Below, piece after piece: positions 18,379 to 27,055 of a DNA stretch of 47,643 nt. A model generated the notes under the pieces. It made no database searches, was not told the DNA's origin, and saw only the letters and a program-made list of their open reading frames with translations. Within the stretch, counting starts at the first letter, position 1. Every line of letters begins with the position of its first letter. The stretch lies in assembly GCA_003279935.1 (NCBI GenBank), contig QCGL01000013.1, positions 1 through 47,643 on the forward strand, in the 5' to 3' direction. The stretch comes from Prochlorococcus sp. AG-388-A04. GTDB taxonomy: Bacteria; Cyanobacteriota; Cyanobacteriia; PCC-6307; Cyanobiaceae. Both the position numbers and the translations under genes were made by a program.

Positions 18379-18485
18379 ATGATCTAAAAATTAGTGGATT
18401 AAATAAATATTGGTCTGTTCGCTTTTTGATATTATCCTTCCTATTTATTGGCTGTGTTTCATTGATTAACGTAGCTTACGTATAA
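18375..18485 (+). CDS. 36-residue single-span membrane micro-protein, coupled to its neighbour
   Basis: Starts with the ATG of an ATGA overlap with the previous micro-gene. The N-terminal third is polar (NDLKISGLNKYW), followed by one hydrophobic helix (about 15-34, SVRFLILSFLFIGCVSLINV). No family recognised. The overlap implies coupled translation and equal output of both proteins, which would suit a small membrane heterodimer or two subunits of one complex. Function is unknown. It ends nine bases before the murA stop on the other strand. Confidence 0.6.
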   Translation: MNDLKISGLNKYWSVRFLILSFLFIGCVSLINVAYV

Positions 18486-18493
18486 AAATAAAA

Positions 18494-19861
18494 TTAAGCC
18501 GCTTTTATTTCAGGCACCTCTATATTGTTTGAGTTGTCATTGTTTGATTCGCTAATTGTGTGTTTTGTTATTTGTCTTTTAATTTCAATACCTAATTTGG
18601 ATAATTTTTGCTCAAAATTTTCGTAACCCCTATCTAGATGTTCAAGTCCATATACATAACTAACACTTTTAGAGGTTAAAGCAGCAATTATGAGAGCTGC
18701 TGAAGATCTCAAGTCTAATCCAACTAATGTCATTCCTCTTAATTTTTTAACTCCATTTATGTAAGCTATATTATCTTTCAAGGTTATAGAGCTTCCCATT
18801 TGATTTAAAAGATCAACATGATTCATTCTATTTTCAAAAATTGTTTCGGTGATCTTAGATCTCCCTTTAGCAATAGTCATTAGAGCCATAAATGGAGCCT
18901 GTAAGTCGGTAGGGAATCCTGGAAATGGAGCGGTTTTAATATCTACTGCTTTAATATTTTGACCTTTTATTGAAATCGAATTTCCTTTTATTATTATTTT
19001 ACTACCACTTTCTTCTAGCTTATTTAATACTGCCTCTAAGTGATTTGGAATTACTGGAGAAACTGTAATTGAAGATGAAGTTGCAGCAGCAGCTATTAAA
19101 AAAGTTCCTGCTTCAATTCTATCTGGGATTACTTTATGAGTACAGCCATGCAGTTTATGCACTCCATCAATAATTATTTTTTCTTTACCAGAGTCATAAA
19201 TTTTTGCTCCCATTTTATTTAACATCTGACATAAATCTTGAATTTCAGGCTCCCTTGCCGCATTCTCTATCACAGTCCTCCCTTCTGCTAAGGATGCCGC
19301 CATTATTAACGTTTCAGTAGCCCCAACACTTGGACAATTTAATTTGATATTTGCACCAACTAGTTTACTTTTTTTCTCGACTAGTTTTGCCTTTACGACA
19401 TCTCTGTCAATAATAATTTCTGCACCTAGTGCCCTTAGTCCATTTATATGCTCGTTGATAGGTCTTTCACCAATATTGCACCCACCAGGTAAAGGTATTG
19501 AAGCTTCCCCAAATCTTGTTAATAATGCTCCAATACAAAAGAAACTAGCTCTTAGTCCATTTACAAGTTCATATGGAAGTTCTTGTATGGATATATTCTT
19601 TGAATCAATGATTAATTGATGATCTTTATTATGTAATTTAACTCCTAAATTCTTAAGTATATTTCCCATTTTCTCAATATCAGTCAGAAGAGGAACATTA
19701 TCTAATATGATTTTTTCGTCAGTTAGTAATGATGCCGCAAGTAATACTAATGCAGAATTCTTTGCACCACTTATTTTCACCTTCCCTCTTAAGGTTTTTT
19801 GGCCAATAATCTTTAAATGTTGGGATTTAAGATATGACTTATTGTTGCTTACGCAAACCAT
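18494..19861 (-). CDS. murA: UDP-N-acetylglucosamine 1-carboxyvinyltransferase
   Basis: First committed peptidoglycan step: transfers enolpyruvate from PEP to UDP-GlcNAc. The EPSP-synthase fold is evident with KISGAKNSALVLLAASLLTD (about 29-48) and the catalytic loop LPGGCNIGERPINEHINGL, whose Cys128 is the residue attacked by fosfomycin. Later NGLRASFF, GATETLIMAASLAEG and FPTDLQAPFMAL are typical. At 455 residues it has slightly extended ends: an N-terminal addition of about 15 residues and a polar C-terminal tail. ATG start at 19861; a later start near residue 17 is possible but less natural. Confidence 0.97.
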   Translation of the reverse strand: MVCVSNNKSYLKSQHLKIIGQKTLRGKVKISGAKNSALVLLAASLLTDEKIILDNVPLLTDIEKMGNILKNLGVKLHNKDHQLIIDSKNISIQELPYELVNGLRASFFCIGALLTRFGEASIPLPGGCNIGERPINEHINGLRALGAEIIIDRDVVKAKLVEKKSKLVGANIKLNCPSVGATETLIMAASLAEGRTVIENAAREPEIQDLCQMLNKMGAKIYDSGKEKIIIDGVHKLHGCTHKVIPDRIEAGTFLIAAAATSSSITVSPVIPNHLEAVLNKLEESGSKIIIKGNSISIKGQNIKAVDIKTAPFPGFPTDLQAPFMALMTIAKGRSKITETIFENRMNHVDLLNQMGSSITLKDNIAYINGVKKLRGMTLVGLDLRSSAALIIAALTSKSVSYVYGLEHLDRGYENFEQKLSKLGIEIKRQITKHTISESNNDNSNNIEVPEIKAA

Positions 19862-20047
19862 TAAGAATTTTTTTATTGGTCTAATAATGACAAACTAAAT
19901 ATAGTAAGTCCACCCTGTGTAACGTGATGAATATTAATTAATACTAAAGGGTGTAAATTTAAATGGCTAAGAATTAAGATTTAAAAAAAATATAATTGAT
20001 CAAAATATTTAAGTAACTAAAATGTATTTAAAATAAAATTTATTTAA

Positions 20048-20914
20048 ATTACTATAGAAAAATTTTTTCCAAAAATAACTAGTAAAAGTAATGCTTTAGT
20101 TAAAAGATTTAGATCGTTTAAAAAAGGATCTAATAAAAAAGATAAAGATTGTTTTTGCATTGAAGGTACTCATTTGATTGAAGAAATGCTGAAGTCTGGC
20201 AATCATCCTTCAAAAATTTTAACTACTGAAAAATGGCTTGATAAAAATGAGGATCTTTATCAAAAGATTGAAAAATCATTATTATTTGTAGTATCAGAGG
20301 AAGTTTTAGCTTCAGTAGTATCTACAAAAAATCCTGATGGAGTAGCCGCCTTGGTTGAGATTTCATCAATACCTAATTTTGACTTTAATAATATTGAAGA
20401 TGACTTTATTCTTGTCCTTGATAGGATTCAAGACCCTGGGAATATGGGGAACCTTTTTAGAACAGCTTTAGCTGCTGGTGTTAACAAGATATTATTAGCA
20501 GGGGGAGCGCACCCCTTAGGGCAAAAGGTATTACGAGCATCTAGTGGATCTGTTTTTCATCTCCCATTTAAAAGATTTGATGGAGGTGAAGAAGAAATGA
20601 TTAATTCTTTATTGTCATCATTAGATCAATTTTCAAAGAACGGGTTTCAAATAATTTCTACAAGTAGCCATAATAAAAATCTCAATAAACCTCAAAAACC
20701 ATATTGGGAAATTGATTGGTCTAAACCAACTGCACTTATATTGGGTAATGAAGGTAATGGTATTCATAAAAGAATTCAAGAAGCTTTTAATGAAACAATT
20801 ACTATTCCGCATAGTGAGCTTGTAGAATCATTGAATGTGGCTTGTGTTGCAGTTCCATTATTACTTGAACGAAAAAGAGTCACATATACTTCTACTTCAA
20901 AAATACAAAAGTGA
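20048..20914 (+). CDS. SpoU/TrmH-family RNA 2'-O-ribose methyltransferase, non-standard start
   Basis: SPOUT-fold methyltransferase. Motif 1 is LVLDRIQDPGNMGNLFRTAL, motif 2 ALILGNEGNGI and motif 3 IPHSELVESLNVACVAVPLL; together they form the knotted SAM site. The RNA-binding N-domain (ITSKSNALVKRFRSF, then FCIEGTHLIEEML) is coded without a break upstream of the first TTG at 20174. The frame is open to a stop at 20045, yet holds no ATG, GTG or TTG before 20174. I set the start at the ATT at 20048 (288 residues); ATA at 20054 or 20075 are alternatives. The target RNA is unknown. Its stop overlaps lpdA by four bases. Confidence 0.8.
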   Translation: MTIEKFFPKITSKSNALVKRFRSFKKGSNKKDKDCFCIEGTHLIEEMLKSGNHPSKILTTEKWLDKNEDLYQKIEKSLLFVVSEEVLASVVSTKNPDGVAALVEISSIPNFDFNNIEDDFILVLDRIQDPGNMGNLFRTALAAGVNKILLAGGAHPLGQKVLRASSGSVFHLPFKRFDGGEEEMINSLLSSLDQFSKNGFQIISTSSHNKNLNKPQKPYWEIDWSKPTALILGNEGNGIHKRIQEAFNETITIPHSELVESLNVACVAVPLLLERKRVTYTSTSKIQK

Positions 20915-22350
20915 CTGATCCAAATTTTGACTTTGATTTGATAGTAATTGGTGCAGGATATGGAGGATTTGATGCCGCCAAACATGCTGCAGAAAAAGGT
21001 CTTAAAGTTGCCATCATAGAATCTGGAGATATGGGAGGTACTTGCGTAAATAAAGGATGCGTACCTTCAAAAGCTCTTTTGGCAGCAAGTGGAAAAGTTA
21101 GAGAAATAGCCAATTACGAACATTTAGCAAAGTTTGGTATTCATGCTTCACCTGTTAGATTCGAAAGATCAAAAATTGCTGATCACGCCAATAATTTAGT
21201 ATCAAATGTTAGAGAAAATTTAACAAAAACCCTCAAAAGAAGTGGAGTTGAAATTATTTTAGGATTTGGAAGACTTGAAGGTAATCAAAAAGTAGGAGTA
21301 AGAGATAATAATGGAATTGATAGGATATTTACCTGTAAAAATATAGTTCTAGCCACAGGTTCTTCTCCCTTTGTACCTCCTGGAATAACCATAGATAATA
21401 GAACAGTTTTCACAAGTGATGAAGCAGTAAAACTTGAGTGGCTCCCGAGATGGATAGCTATTATTGGAAGTGGATATATAGGTTTAGAATTCGCTGATGT
21501 ATATACAGCTTTAGGTTGCGAAGTGACGATGATTGAGGCTTTGGAAAATATAATGCCCACCTTTGATCCGGATATTACAAAAATAGCCAAGAAAAATCTT
21601 ATTCAATCAAGAGATATTGATACAAAATCTAATGTATTTGCGACTAAGATCACCCCTGGATGCCCTGTAAAGATAGAACTAACGGATGCAAAATCAAAGG
21701 AAATTGTAGAAAACTTAGAAGTTGATGGCGTTCTTGTAGCTACGGGTAGGAGTCCTAATAGTAAAAATCTCAATCTTGATTCAGTTGGTATAGAAACTAT
21801 AAAAGGTTATATTCCTATTGATGATCAAATGAGAGTTTTAAATGGTGAAAAAATAATACCTAATGTTTGGGCCGTTGGCGATGTTACTGGCAAACTTATG
21901 CTTGCCCATACAGCAGCAGCTCAAGGAACAATTGCTGTTGAAAATATATGTGGTGAGAATATTGAAATTAATTATATGAGTATTCCAGCTGCAACATTCA
22001 CTCATCCTGAGATAAGTTCAGTAGGCTTATCCGAAAATGATGCTAAAGAAATAGCTACCAAAGAGGATTTTACTTTAGGAGTTGTCAAGAGTTATTTTAA
22101 AGCTAATTCCAAGGCATTAGCAGAATTAGAAAGCGATGGAATTCTTAAGTTACTTTTCAATAAAGACAATGGAAAAGTATTAGGTGCCCATATCTTTGGG
22201 ATGCATGCAGCTGATTTGATCCAAGAAATTGCAAATGCAATCTCTAGAAACCAAGATGTAATGGAACTATCTACTGAAGTACATACTCACCCTACTCTTA
22301 GTGAAGTAGTTGAAGTTGCTTATAAACAGGCAGCTTCTCAAGTTAAATGA
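20911..22350 (+). CDS. lpdA: Dihydrolipoamide dehydrogenase (E3)
   Basis: FAD flavoprotein that reoxidises lipoyl groups of pyruvate dehydrogenase and the glycine cleavage system. Seen: FAD Rossmann motif DLIVIGAGYGGFDAAKHAAE (about 9-28), redox disulfide GGTCVNKGCVPSK (Cys45, Cys50), the second dinucleotide motif IIGSGYIGLEFADV, GDVTGKLMLAHTAAAQG and the C-terminal active-site His-Glu in HTHPTLSEVVEVA. The GTG start overlaps the spoU stop (GTGA), so translation is coupled. PdhA, a likely partner, is encoded at 30869-31906. Confidence 0.96.
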   Translation: MTDPNFDFDLIVIGAGYGGFDAAKHAAEKGLKVAIIESGDMGGTCVNKGCVPSKALLAASGKVREIANYEHLAKFGIHASPVRFERSKIADHANNLVSNVRENLTKTLKRSGVEIILGFGRLEGNQKVGVRDNNGIDRIFTCKNIVLATGSSPFVPPGITIDNRTVFTSDEAVKLEWLPRWIAIIGSGYIGLEFADVYTALGCEVTMIEALENIMPTFDPDITKIAKKNLIQSRDIDTKSNVFATKITPGCPVKIELTDAKSKEIVENLEVDGVLVATGRSPNSKNLNLDSVGIETIKGYIPIDDQMRVLNGEKIIPNVWAVGDVTGKLMLAHTAAAQGTIAVENICGENIEINYMSIPAATFTHPEISSVGLSENDAKEIATKEDFTLGVVKSYFKANSKALAELESDGILKLLFNKDNGKVLGAHIFGMHAADLIQEIANAISRNQDVMELSTEVHTHPTLSEVVEVAYKQAASQVK

Positions 22351-22362
22351 ATTGATTTGTTT

Positions 22363-23250
22363 ATGGAAATACGACGCAGGCCACCAAATCCAACAGTCAG
22401 GGTAGAAAATTTAGAATATGCTGTTCCTCATAGAGAGGCAAAAGCAAAAAATATTCTTGAGGAAATTGTTTGGCACAAAGATACTGAAATCAAAAATTTC
22501 AAGAAAATAATCTCACTTGAAAATCTAATAAAAAAACTTGATAAACTTTCTCCACCAAAAGATTTTTTTCAAAGTATTTTACATTCTAAAATTAAACCGG
22601 GAGTGATTGCTGAGATTAAAAAAGCTAGCCCTAGTAAAGGTGTTATTAGAGAAAATTTTAAACCAAAAGAAATTGCTTCTTGTTATGAAAGGTCTGGTGC
22701 CTCATGTATCTCGGTATTAACTGATAAAAGGTTTTTTCAAGGAAGTTATGAAATACTTCAAGATGTCAGAAGAGCAACTAATCTGCCTTTGCTCTGCAAA
22801 GATTTTATTATTTCTGCTTATCAAGTATATAAAGCGAGAGTATCTGGTGCTGATGCAATATTATTAATTGCTGCAATCTTAAGCGATGATGATTTATTTT
22901 ATTTGAAGAAAATTGCAGATAATTTAAAGATGAGTGTTTTAGTTGAAGTGCATGATGGTCAAGAACTTGAAAGAATATTGAGTTTGAAATCATTTAATTT
23001 AATAGGAATAAATAATAGAAACTTGAAGACTTTTAAAACTGATCTAAAAACATCAATAGGAATAATGAGTAAATATTCGGATATATTTTCAAAACATAAT
23101 ATTGTTCCTATTAGTGAATCTGGAATAAATAACTCTGATGATTTAAAAACTCTCAATTCGATTGGAATAAAGGGGGTTTTAATTGGCGAAAGGTTTATGA
23201 GGGAAAGTGATATTGAAAACTCTTTTAAGAAATTATTTAACTCAATTTAA
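22363..23250 (+). CDS. trpC: Indole-3-glycerol phosphate synthase
   Basis: Tryptophan pathway TIM-barrel enzyme. Seen: [20 protein letters not shown] (catalytic Glu and Lys), [40 protein letters not shown] with the catalytic lysine, [22 protein letters not shown] and [10 protein letters not shown]. The ATG at 22363 gives 295 residues; a TTG six bases earlier is less likely. The first 40 residues ([20 protein letters not shown]) form an extension common in cyanobacterial TrpC. It lies 12 bases after lpdA, probably one transcript. Confidence 0.96.
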   Translation: MEIRRRPPNPTVRVENLEYAVPHREAKAKNILEEIVWHKDTEIKNFKKIISLENLIKKLDKLSPPKDFFQSILHSKIKPGVIAEIKKASPSKGVIRENFKPKEIASCYERSGASCISVLTDKRFFQGSYEILQDVRRATNLPLLCKDFIISAYQVYKARVSGADAILLIAAILSDDDLFYLKKIADNLKMSVLVEVHDGQELERILSLKSFNLIGINNRNLKTFKTDLKTSIGIMSKYSDIFSKHNIVPISESGINNSDDLKTLNSIGIKGVLIGERFMRESDIENSFKKLFNSI

Positions 23251-23309
23251 TTAAAGCTGGATATTTATGCTATAAAACTGAGTATTGTTAAGTTGTATTT
23301 TATATATCA

Positions 23310-23978
23310 ATGCAGGTTGTAATATTAACTGGAATTCTTGCTGGATTTATTCATGTAGTAAGTGGCGCTGATCATCTTATTGCAATGGCCCCATCATCGA
23401 TTACGAGTCCAAAAATTGCGGCGAGAAATAGTATCTCATGGGGCTTGGGGCACTCTTCAGGAGTAATCTTTTTAGCCTTTCTAGCAATTTTTATAAAAGA
23501 TATTACCCCTTTAAGTAAATTTTCCAACTTCGCTGAATTTTTAGTTGGAATTTCTCTTCTTATTATTGGATTCTTTGCAATAAGAAATTCTTTACATCTA
23601 AACCTTCACTCTCATTCTCATCAACATAATGGCGTAGCTCATCATCATTTGCATTTTCATAGTGAAGACAAAAAAAAACATAATAAGCATTCTCATGCAT
23701 TGACAGGACTAGGATTACTTCATGGTTTAGCAGGTGGCTCTCATTTTCTTGCAGTTCTTCCAGCATTAGCTTTACCTCTTCCTAATGCATTTGCTTATTT
23801 AATTTCATATTTGAGTGGTTCTTTAGTAAGTATGGTTTTATTTACTTGCCTAATATCTGTAACAACTTTAAACGCAGGTCAAAAATTTATTAGAAGGTTA
23901 ATAGCTTTTGCTGGTGGATTATCTTTTTCTATGGGCTTGTTTTGGGTCCAAAAAAGTACTTCTCTATTTTTGACCTAG
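23310..23978 (+). CDS. NicO/RcnA-like nickel permease of the Ni-SOD cluster
   Basis: A 222-residue membrane protein with about six hydrophobic segments. The first helix contains HVVSGADHLIAMAPSS, close to the HxxxxDH signature of NicO/HoxN-type nickel permeases. A cytoplasmic loop (about 96-130) is very rich in histidine (HSHSHQHNGVAHHHLHFHS), suggesting metal buffering, and LGLLHGLAGGSHFLAV follows. Next to it on the opposite strand lie sodX and sodN, the nickel superoxide dismutase and its peptidase, so nickel import for Ni-SOD is the likely job. Its stop overlaps the sodX stop by four bases. Confidence 0.85.
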   Translation: MQVVILTGILAGFIHVVSGADHLIAMAPSSITSPKIAARNSISWGLGHSSGVIFLAFLAIFIKDITPLSKFSNFAEFLVGISLLIIGFFAIRNSLHLNLHSHSHQHNGVAHHHLHFHSEDKKKHNKHSHALTGLGLLHGLAGGSHFLAVLPALALPLPNAFAYLISYLSGSLVSMVLFTCLISVTTLNAGQKFIRRLIAFAGGLSFSMGLFWVQKSTSLFLT

Positions 23979-24316
23979 AATATTTTTTTAATTTTTGAAG
24001 TAACTATTCCAATTACTTTTTCATTATTAATTAATCCAAATTTATTGCTGTCATCACTGTATTCATTATTATCTCCCAAAACTTCGATACTATTTTTAAT
24101 GATATTTTTAACTCTTTTAATTAATCTAATATTTTTAAGAGGATGATAGATAATTACTATTTGACCAACTTTCAAAAGTGATTTGTTTGTTATATATTTT
24201 TTAAAAAAAACCATGTCACCTTCCTTTAAAGTAGGCAACATGGATTGACCTTTAACGGTTGCTATTTTTCTGCGTCCAAAAAAAAATGCAATTAAATCGT
24301 AAAAACTTTTAAAAAT
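23975..24316 (-). CDS. sodX: SodX, Ni-superoxide dismutase maturation peptidase
   Basis: Small signal-peptidase-like (S26) enzyme thought to cut the SodN propeptide and expose the nickel-binding His. The catalytic serine lies in VKGQSMLPTLKEGD and the general base in RLIKRVKN; LGDNNEYSDDSNKFG is the next family box. The first standard start (ATG at 24241) is the Met right after that serine, so it would yield an inactive protein. The frame is open upstream with IFKSFYDLIAFFFGRRKIAT. It has no ATG, GTG or TTG after the sodN stop, so I place the start at ATT 24316 (113 residues; ATT 24319 is equally possible). Confidence 0.8.
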   Translation of the reverse strand: MFKSFYDLIAFFFGRRKIATVKGQSMLPTLKEGDMVFFKKYITNKSLLKVGQIVIIYHPLKNIRLIKRVKNIIKNSIEVLGDNNEYSDDSNKFGLINNEKVIGIVTSKIKKIF

Positions 24317-24323
24317 AATTGAA

Positions 24324-24797
24324 CTAGCTAGCTTTTACAAAAGCATCACTTCTGCCTTTTGATTCCCAGAAGATGTTATGTATCTTTTCTACAGAACTCA
24401 TTAATTCTTCGGCTTGAGCAAGATCAATATTTACTTTACAAGCACTACATAATTTCGCTGCTTTCCAGATTGTTTCATGTAAATCTGGATAAGTTTCTAA
24501 GTGAACGGGTTTAAAGTAATCTGTCCATAAGATTAGAATTTCTTTCTTAGTTTCTTTAGCCTGCTCTTCTTTAACTGCTACAAATCTAGAAAATGTATTA
24601 CTGTAAGCAGCCCAATCTGCTGAGTCTGTACTTGAAGGAGGTGTAAGCGCAATTAGCTTCTTTGTCATTGCTAATACTGCCTCAGCAGCGACTCTTGTAG
24701 AAGCGGGGTCGTAAACACCACATGGGCCGTCACAGTGTGCGTGGACTTCCAATTTGGAATTTTTATTTAAAAGAGAATTGATTAATTTAGTTAACAT
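24324..24797 (-). CDS. sodN: Nickel-containing superoxide dismutase
   Basis: Converts superoxide to oxygen and hydrogen peroxide. The diagnostic nickel hook HCDGPCGVYDP begins at residue 21, after a 20-residue propeptide (ending KLEVHA) that SodX should remove so that His21 becomes the N-terminus. Cys22 and Cys26 are the nickel thiolate ligands. The mature part is 137 residues, mostly helical, as expected for the hexameric four-helix bundle. Ni-SOD replaces iron SOD in many open-ocean picocyanobacteria, lowering iron demand. sodX follows within a few bases. The 74-base upstream spacer probably holds the promoter. Confidence 0.97.
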   Translation of the reverse strand: MLTKLINSLLNKNSKLEVHAHCDGPCGVYDPASTRVAAEAVLAMTKKLIALTPPSSTDSADWAAYSNTFSRFVAVKEEQAKETKKEILILWTDYFKPVHLETYPDLHETIWKAAKLCSACKVNIDLAQAEELMSSVEKIHNIFWESKGRSDAFVKAS

Positions 24798-24871
24798 TCG
24801 TTTTTTTATATTTGAATATATCTTACTTCTAGATTAACTAAATTGAAAAGTTTTAGATGTTATTTCTTACT

Positions 24872-25444
24872 TTAATTGACTTTTAATAATTCAACTTCAA
24901 AAATTAAAGTTGCATTTGCAGGAATTACATTTCCTGCTCCTCTTGATCCGTATCCTAGCTCAGGAGGAATTGTTAATTTTCTTTTCCCACCAACTTTCAT
25001 TCCTGCTACTCCTTCATCCCAACCCTTAATTACTCTCCCTGCACCTAATGGGAAACTGAATGGCCCCCTGCCAATACTGGTATCAAATTGGGTCCCATCT
25101 TCCAATGTTCCGGTATAGTTTACAGAAACTGTTTGTCCAGAGTTTGCTTCATCTCCCTCTCCCTTGACTATATCTACAATAATTAAACCACTGTCTGTAG
25201 TTATAGAGTTGCTTTCTTCTTGTGTTTCTTCTGCCATAGCGAAAAGTATTGGGTTTGGATCTGATGGATCTAGTTCAAATATATTAGTATTTGAAACATT
25301 AGATGGTTTTGTAATAGATGTTTTATTTACAAATTCAGGTTTTGATTCGGCTGCATTAACAACTTGAGGGGAATTAAATTGACTAAAAAGAGTTAATGAA
25401 ATGCAAAATACAAAGATTGTAAAACTGATTAAAACTTCCTTCAC
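24872..25444 (-). CDS. FKBP-type peptidyl-prolyl isomerase, exported
   Basis: N-terminal signal peptide (about 1-30, [20 protein letters not shown], likely cut after VVNA), a variable linker, then a complete FKBP domain (about 85-190). The domain has [59 protein letters not shown] and [17 protein letters not shown]. It should act as a proline isomerase or chaperone in the periplasm or thylakoid lumen. GTG start at 25444. No lipobox is seen. Its own promoter is probably in the 90-base divergent spacer shared with lnt. Confidence 0.93.
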   Translation of the reverse strand: MKEVLISFTIFVFCISLTLFSQFNSPQVVNAAESKPEFVNKTSITKPSNVSNTNIFELDPSDPNPILFAMAEETQEESNSITTDSGLIIVDIVKGEGDEANSGQTVSVNYTGTLEDGTQFDTSIGRGPFSFPLGAGRVIKGWDEGVAGMKVGGKRKLTIPPELGYGSRGAGNVIPANATLIFEVELLKVN

Positions 25445-25534
25445 TTAATTTTAAAAAGACACTATATTTAATACTACAGAAAAAGGTACAATAATATAAC
25501 TTTTCAAAAGAATTAATTTAGAAATTTTATATTT

Positions 25535-27055
25535 TTGATTAACACTCTAAATAAAAAGTTTAATAAATATTTTTATCCATGCTTGGGAGGTATCTTTGGT
25601 GGAATTGCTACATCAACGCACTTTTGGTTGCTTTTTATGCCATTATCCTTATTTATTTTGTGGAGTAGAAGCGATAAAAAATTAGCAAATTTTCTTTGGG
25701 GTTTTTTCTTTATTTTGGTAAGTCATTCTTGGCTTTATGAACTTCACCCACTGACCTGGTTAGGTTTTTCATGGATATCAAGTTTAATTATTTCCCTTTC
25801 AATCTTGTTAGGTTGCTCTTTAATAGGAGGAATATTGGTTTATTTATGGGGTTTTTTAGGTGACAGAATTCTCCAAAAAAAAGATATTTCTAAGATGAAC
25901 TCTTTAAAATTAACTATAAAAGTTTTATTGTTATCTTTTGCTTGGGGTTTGGGTGAATTCATTCTTTCTCAAACTCCTCTTTTTTGGATAGGTTTGGGCG
26001 AAGGAATAGTTCCCGGAGATTTGTATCTTGCGGGTTTAGCAAGATGGATTGGTGCAAGTGGTTTATGTGTAGTGCAGTTAATTATAGGTTTTTGGATATA
26101 CTTAATCTATGAGAAATGGAAAAGAAAATATAATTTAAAAAAAACATTCTTATTTGGGCTTTTAATTATTGTTGTTTTACACTTTCTTGGAGGTTTAACA
26201 AACCCAATTAGTAGAAATAATGATTATCCAGTGGCTCTATGGCAAACTAATATGCCCACAAGAGAAAAAACGAAATTTAAAAATCAATTTATAAATGATA
26301 AGTTGATTTCTGCTCAGAAAATTGCTATTTCAAATAATGCAAAACTCCTTATTACACCCGAAGGGACTTTGAATAATAATTCTAATTTAAATTTCAAAAG
26401 TAAGATTAGGATGTTGGCCGGAGGTTTTAGAAACTCTAAAAATGGCCTAAGAAGTTCTTTGCTTGGATATCAAATTGGGGATAAAACTTATTCATCTTTT
26501 ATTGATAAACATAGACTTGTACCCTTAGGGGAGAAAACTCCAGGATTCTTAAATATCTTCTCAAGAGGACTATCTGCAGTAGGAGGTATTCAGCCAGGAT
26601 CAAATTCAAGGTTTTTTAAATGGGAATTTACTCAGCCACTTGCCATAGCAATTTGTTATGAAATTAGTGATGGTTTTAAAATAAGAAATGCTATAAACAA
26701 TGGGGCAGAACTAATAATTTCAGCAGCTAACTTAGATCCTTATCCAACAAAGCTTCATAATCAATTTCTATCTTTGGCTAGAGTAAGAAGCATTGAAAAT
26801 AAAAAAGATAATATAATTGTTTCAAATACTGGTCCTTCAGGATTAATAGATGAAGTCGGAAGAGTAATTAAAATCTTTGATCCTAATACTGAGCAAAATG
26901 ATGTTGTAAATCCTAATTTTTCTACTGAAAAAACTTTCTACACAATATATGGGGAACGACCTTTGTTCTTATTATTTTTGTTTTTAGTAGGTTTAAATTT
27001 TTATTTGGAAAACTCACAAATTAGTCCGCCTCCTAATAAAATTTCATCTTTATAA
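25535..27055 (+). CDS. lnt: Apolipoprotein N-acyltransferase
   Basis: Inner-membrane enzyme that adds the third acyl chain to lipoproteins. The first 215 residues contain about six hydrophobic segments with [23 protein letters not shown] hydrolase (nitrilase) domain follows with the catalytic Glu in [10 protein letters not shown], Lys in the loop before GFLNIF and Cys in [12 protein letters not shown], plus [20 protein letters not shown]. Length 506 is normal. The only usable start is TTG at 25535, as a stop lies upstream in frame. Its 3' end overlaps mnmA by 55 bases on the other strand, an unusually long convergent overlap. Confidence 0.93.
   Translation: MINTLNKKFNKYFYPCLGGIFGGIATSTHFWLLFMPLSLFILWSRSDKKLANFLWGFFFILVSHSWLYELHPLTWLGFSWISSLIISLSILLGCSLIGGILVYLWGFLGDRILQKKDISKMNSLKLTIKVLLLSFAWGLGEFILSQTPLFWIGLGEGIVPGDLYLAGLARWIGASGLCVVQLIIGFWIYLIYEKWKRKYNLKKTFLFGLLIIVVLHFLGGLTNPISRNNDYPVALWQTNMPTREKTKFKNQFINDKLISAQKIAISNNAKLLITPEGTLNNNSNLNFKSKIRMLAGGFRNSKNGLRSSLLGYQIGDKTYSSFIDKHRLVPLGEKTPGFLNIFSRGLSAVGGIQPGSNSRFFKWEFTQPLAIAICYEISDGFKIRNAINNGAELIISAANLDPYPTKLHNQFLSLARVRSIENKKDNIIVSNTGPSGLIDEVGRVIKIFDPNTEQNDVVNPNFSTEKTFYTIYGERPLFLLFLFLVGLNFYLENSQISPPPNKISSL

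Noticed and set aside
19911..19953. Inverted CACCCT...AGGGTG between murA and spoU as a regulator site
   Set aside because: Only six base pairs with a 31-base spacer and no U-tract; too weak to separate from chance.
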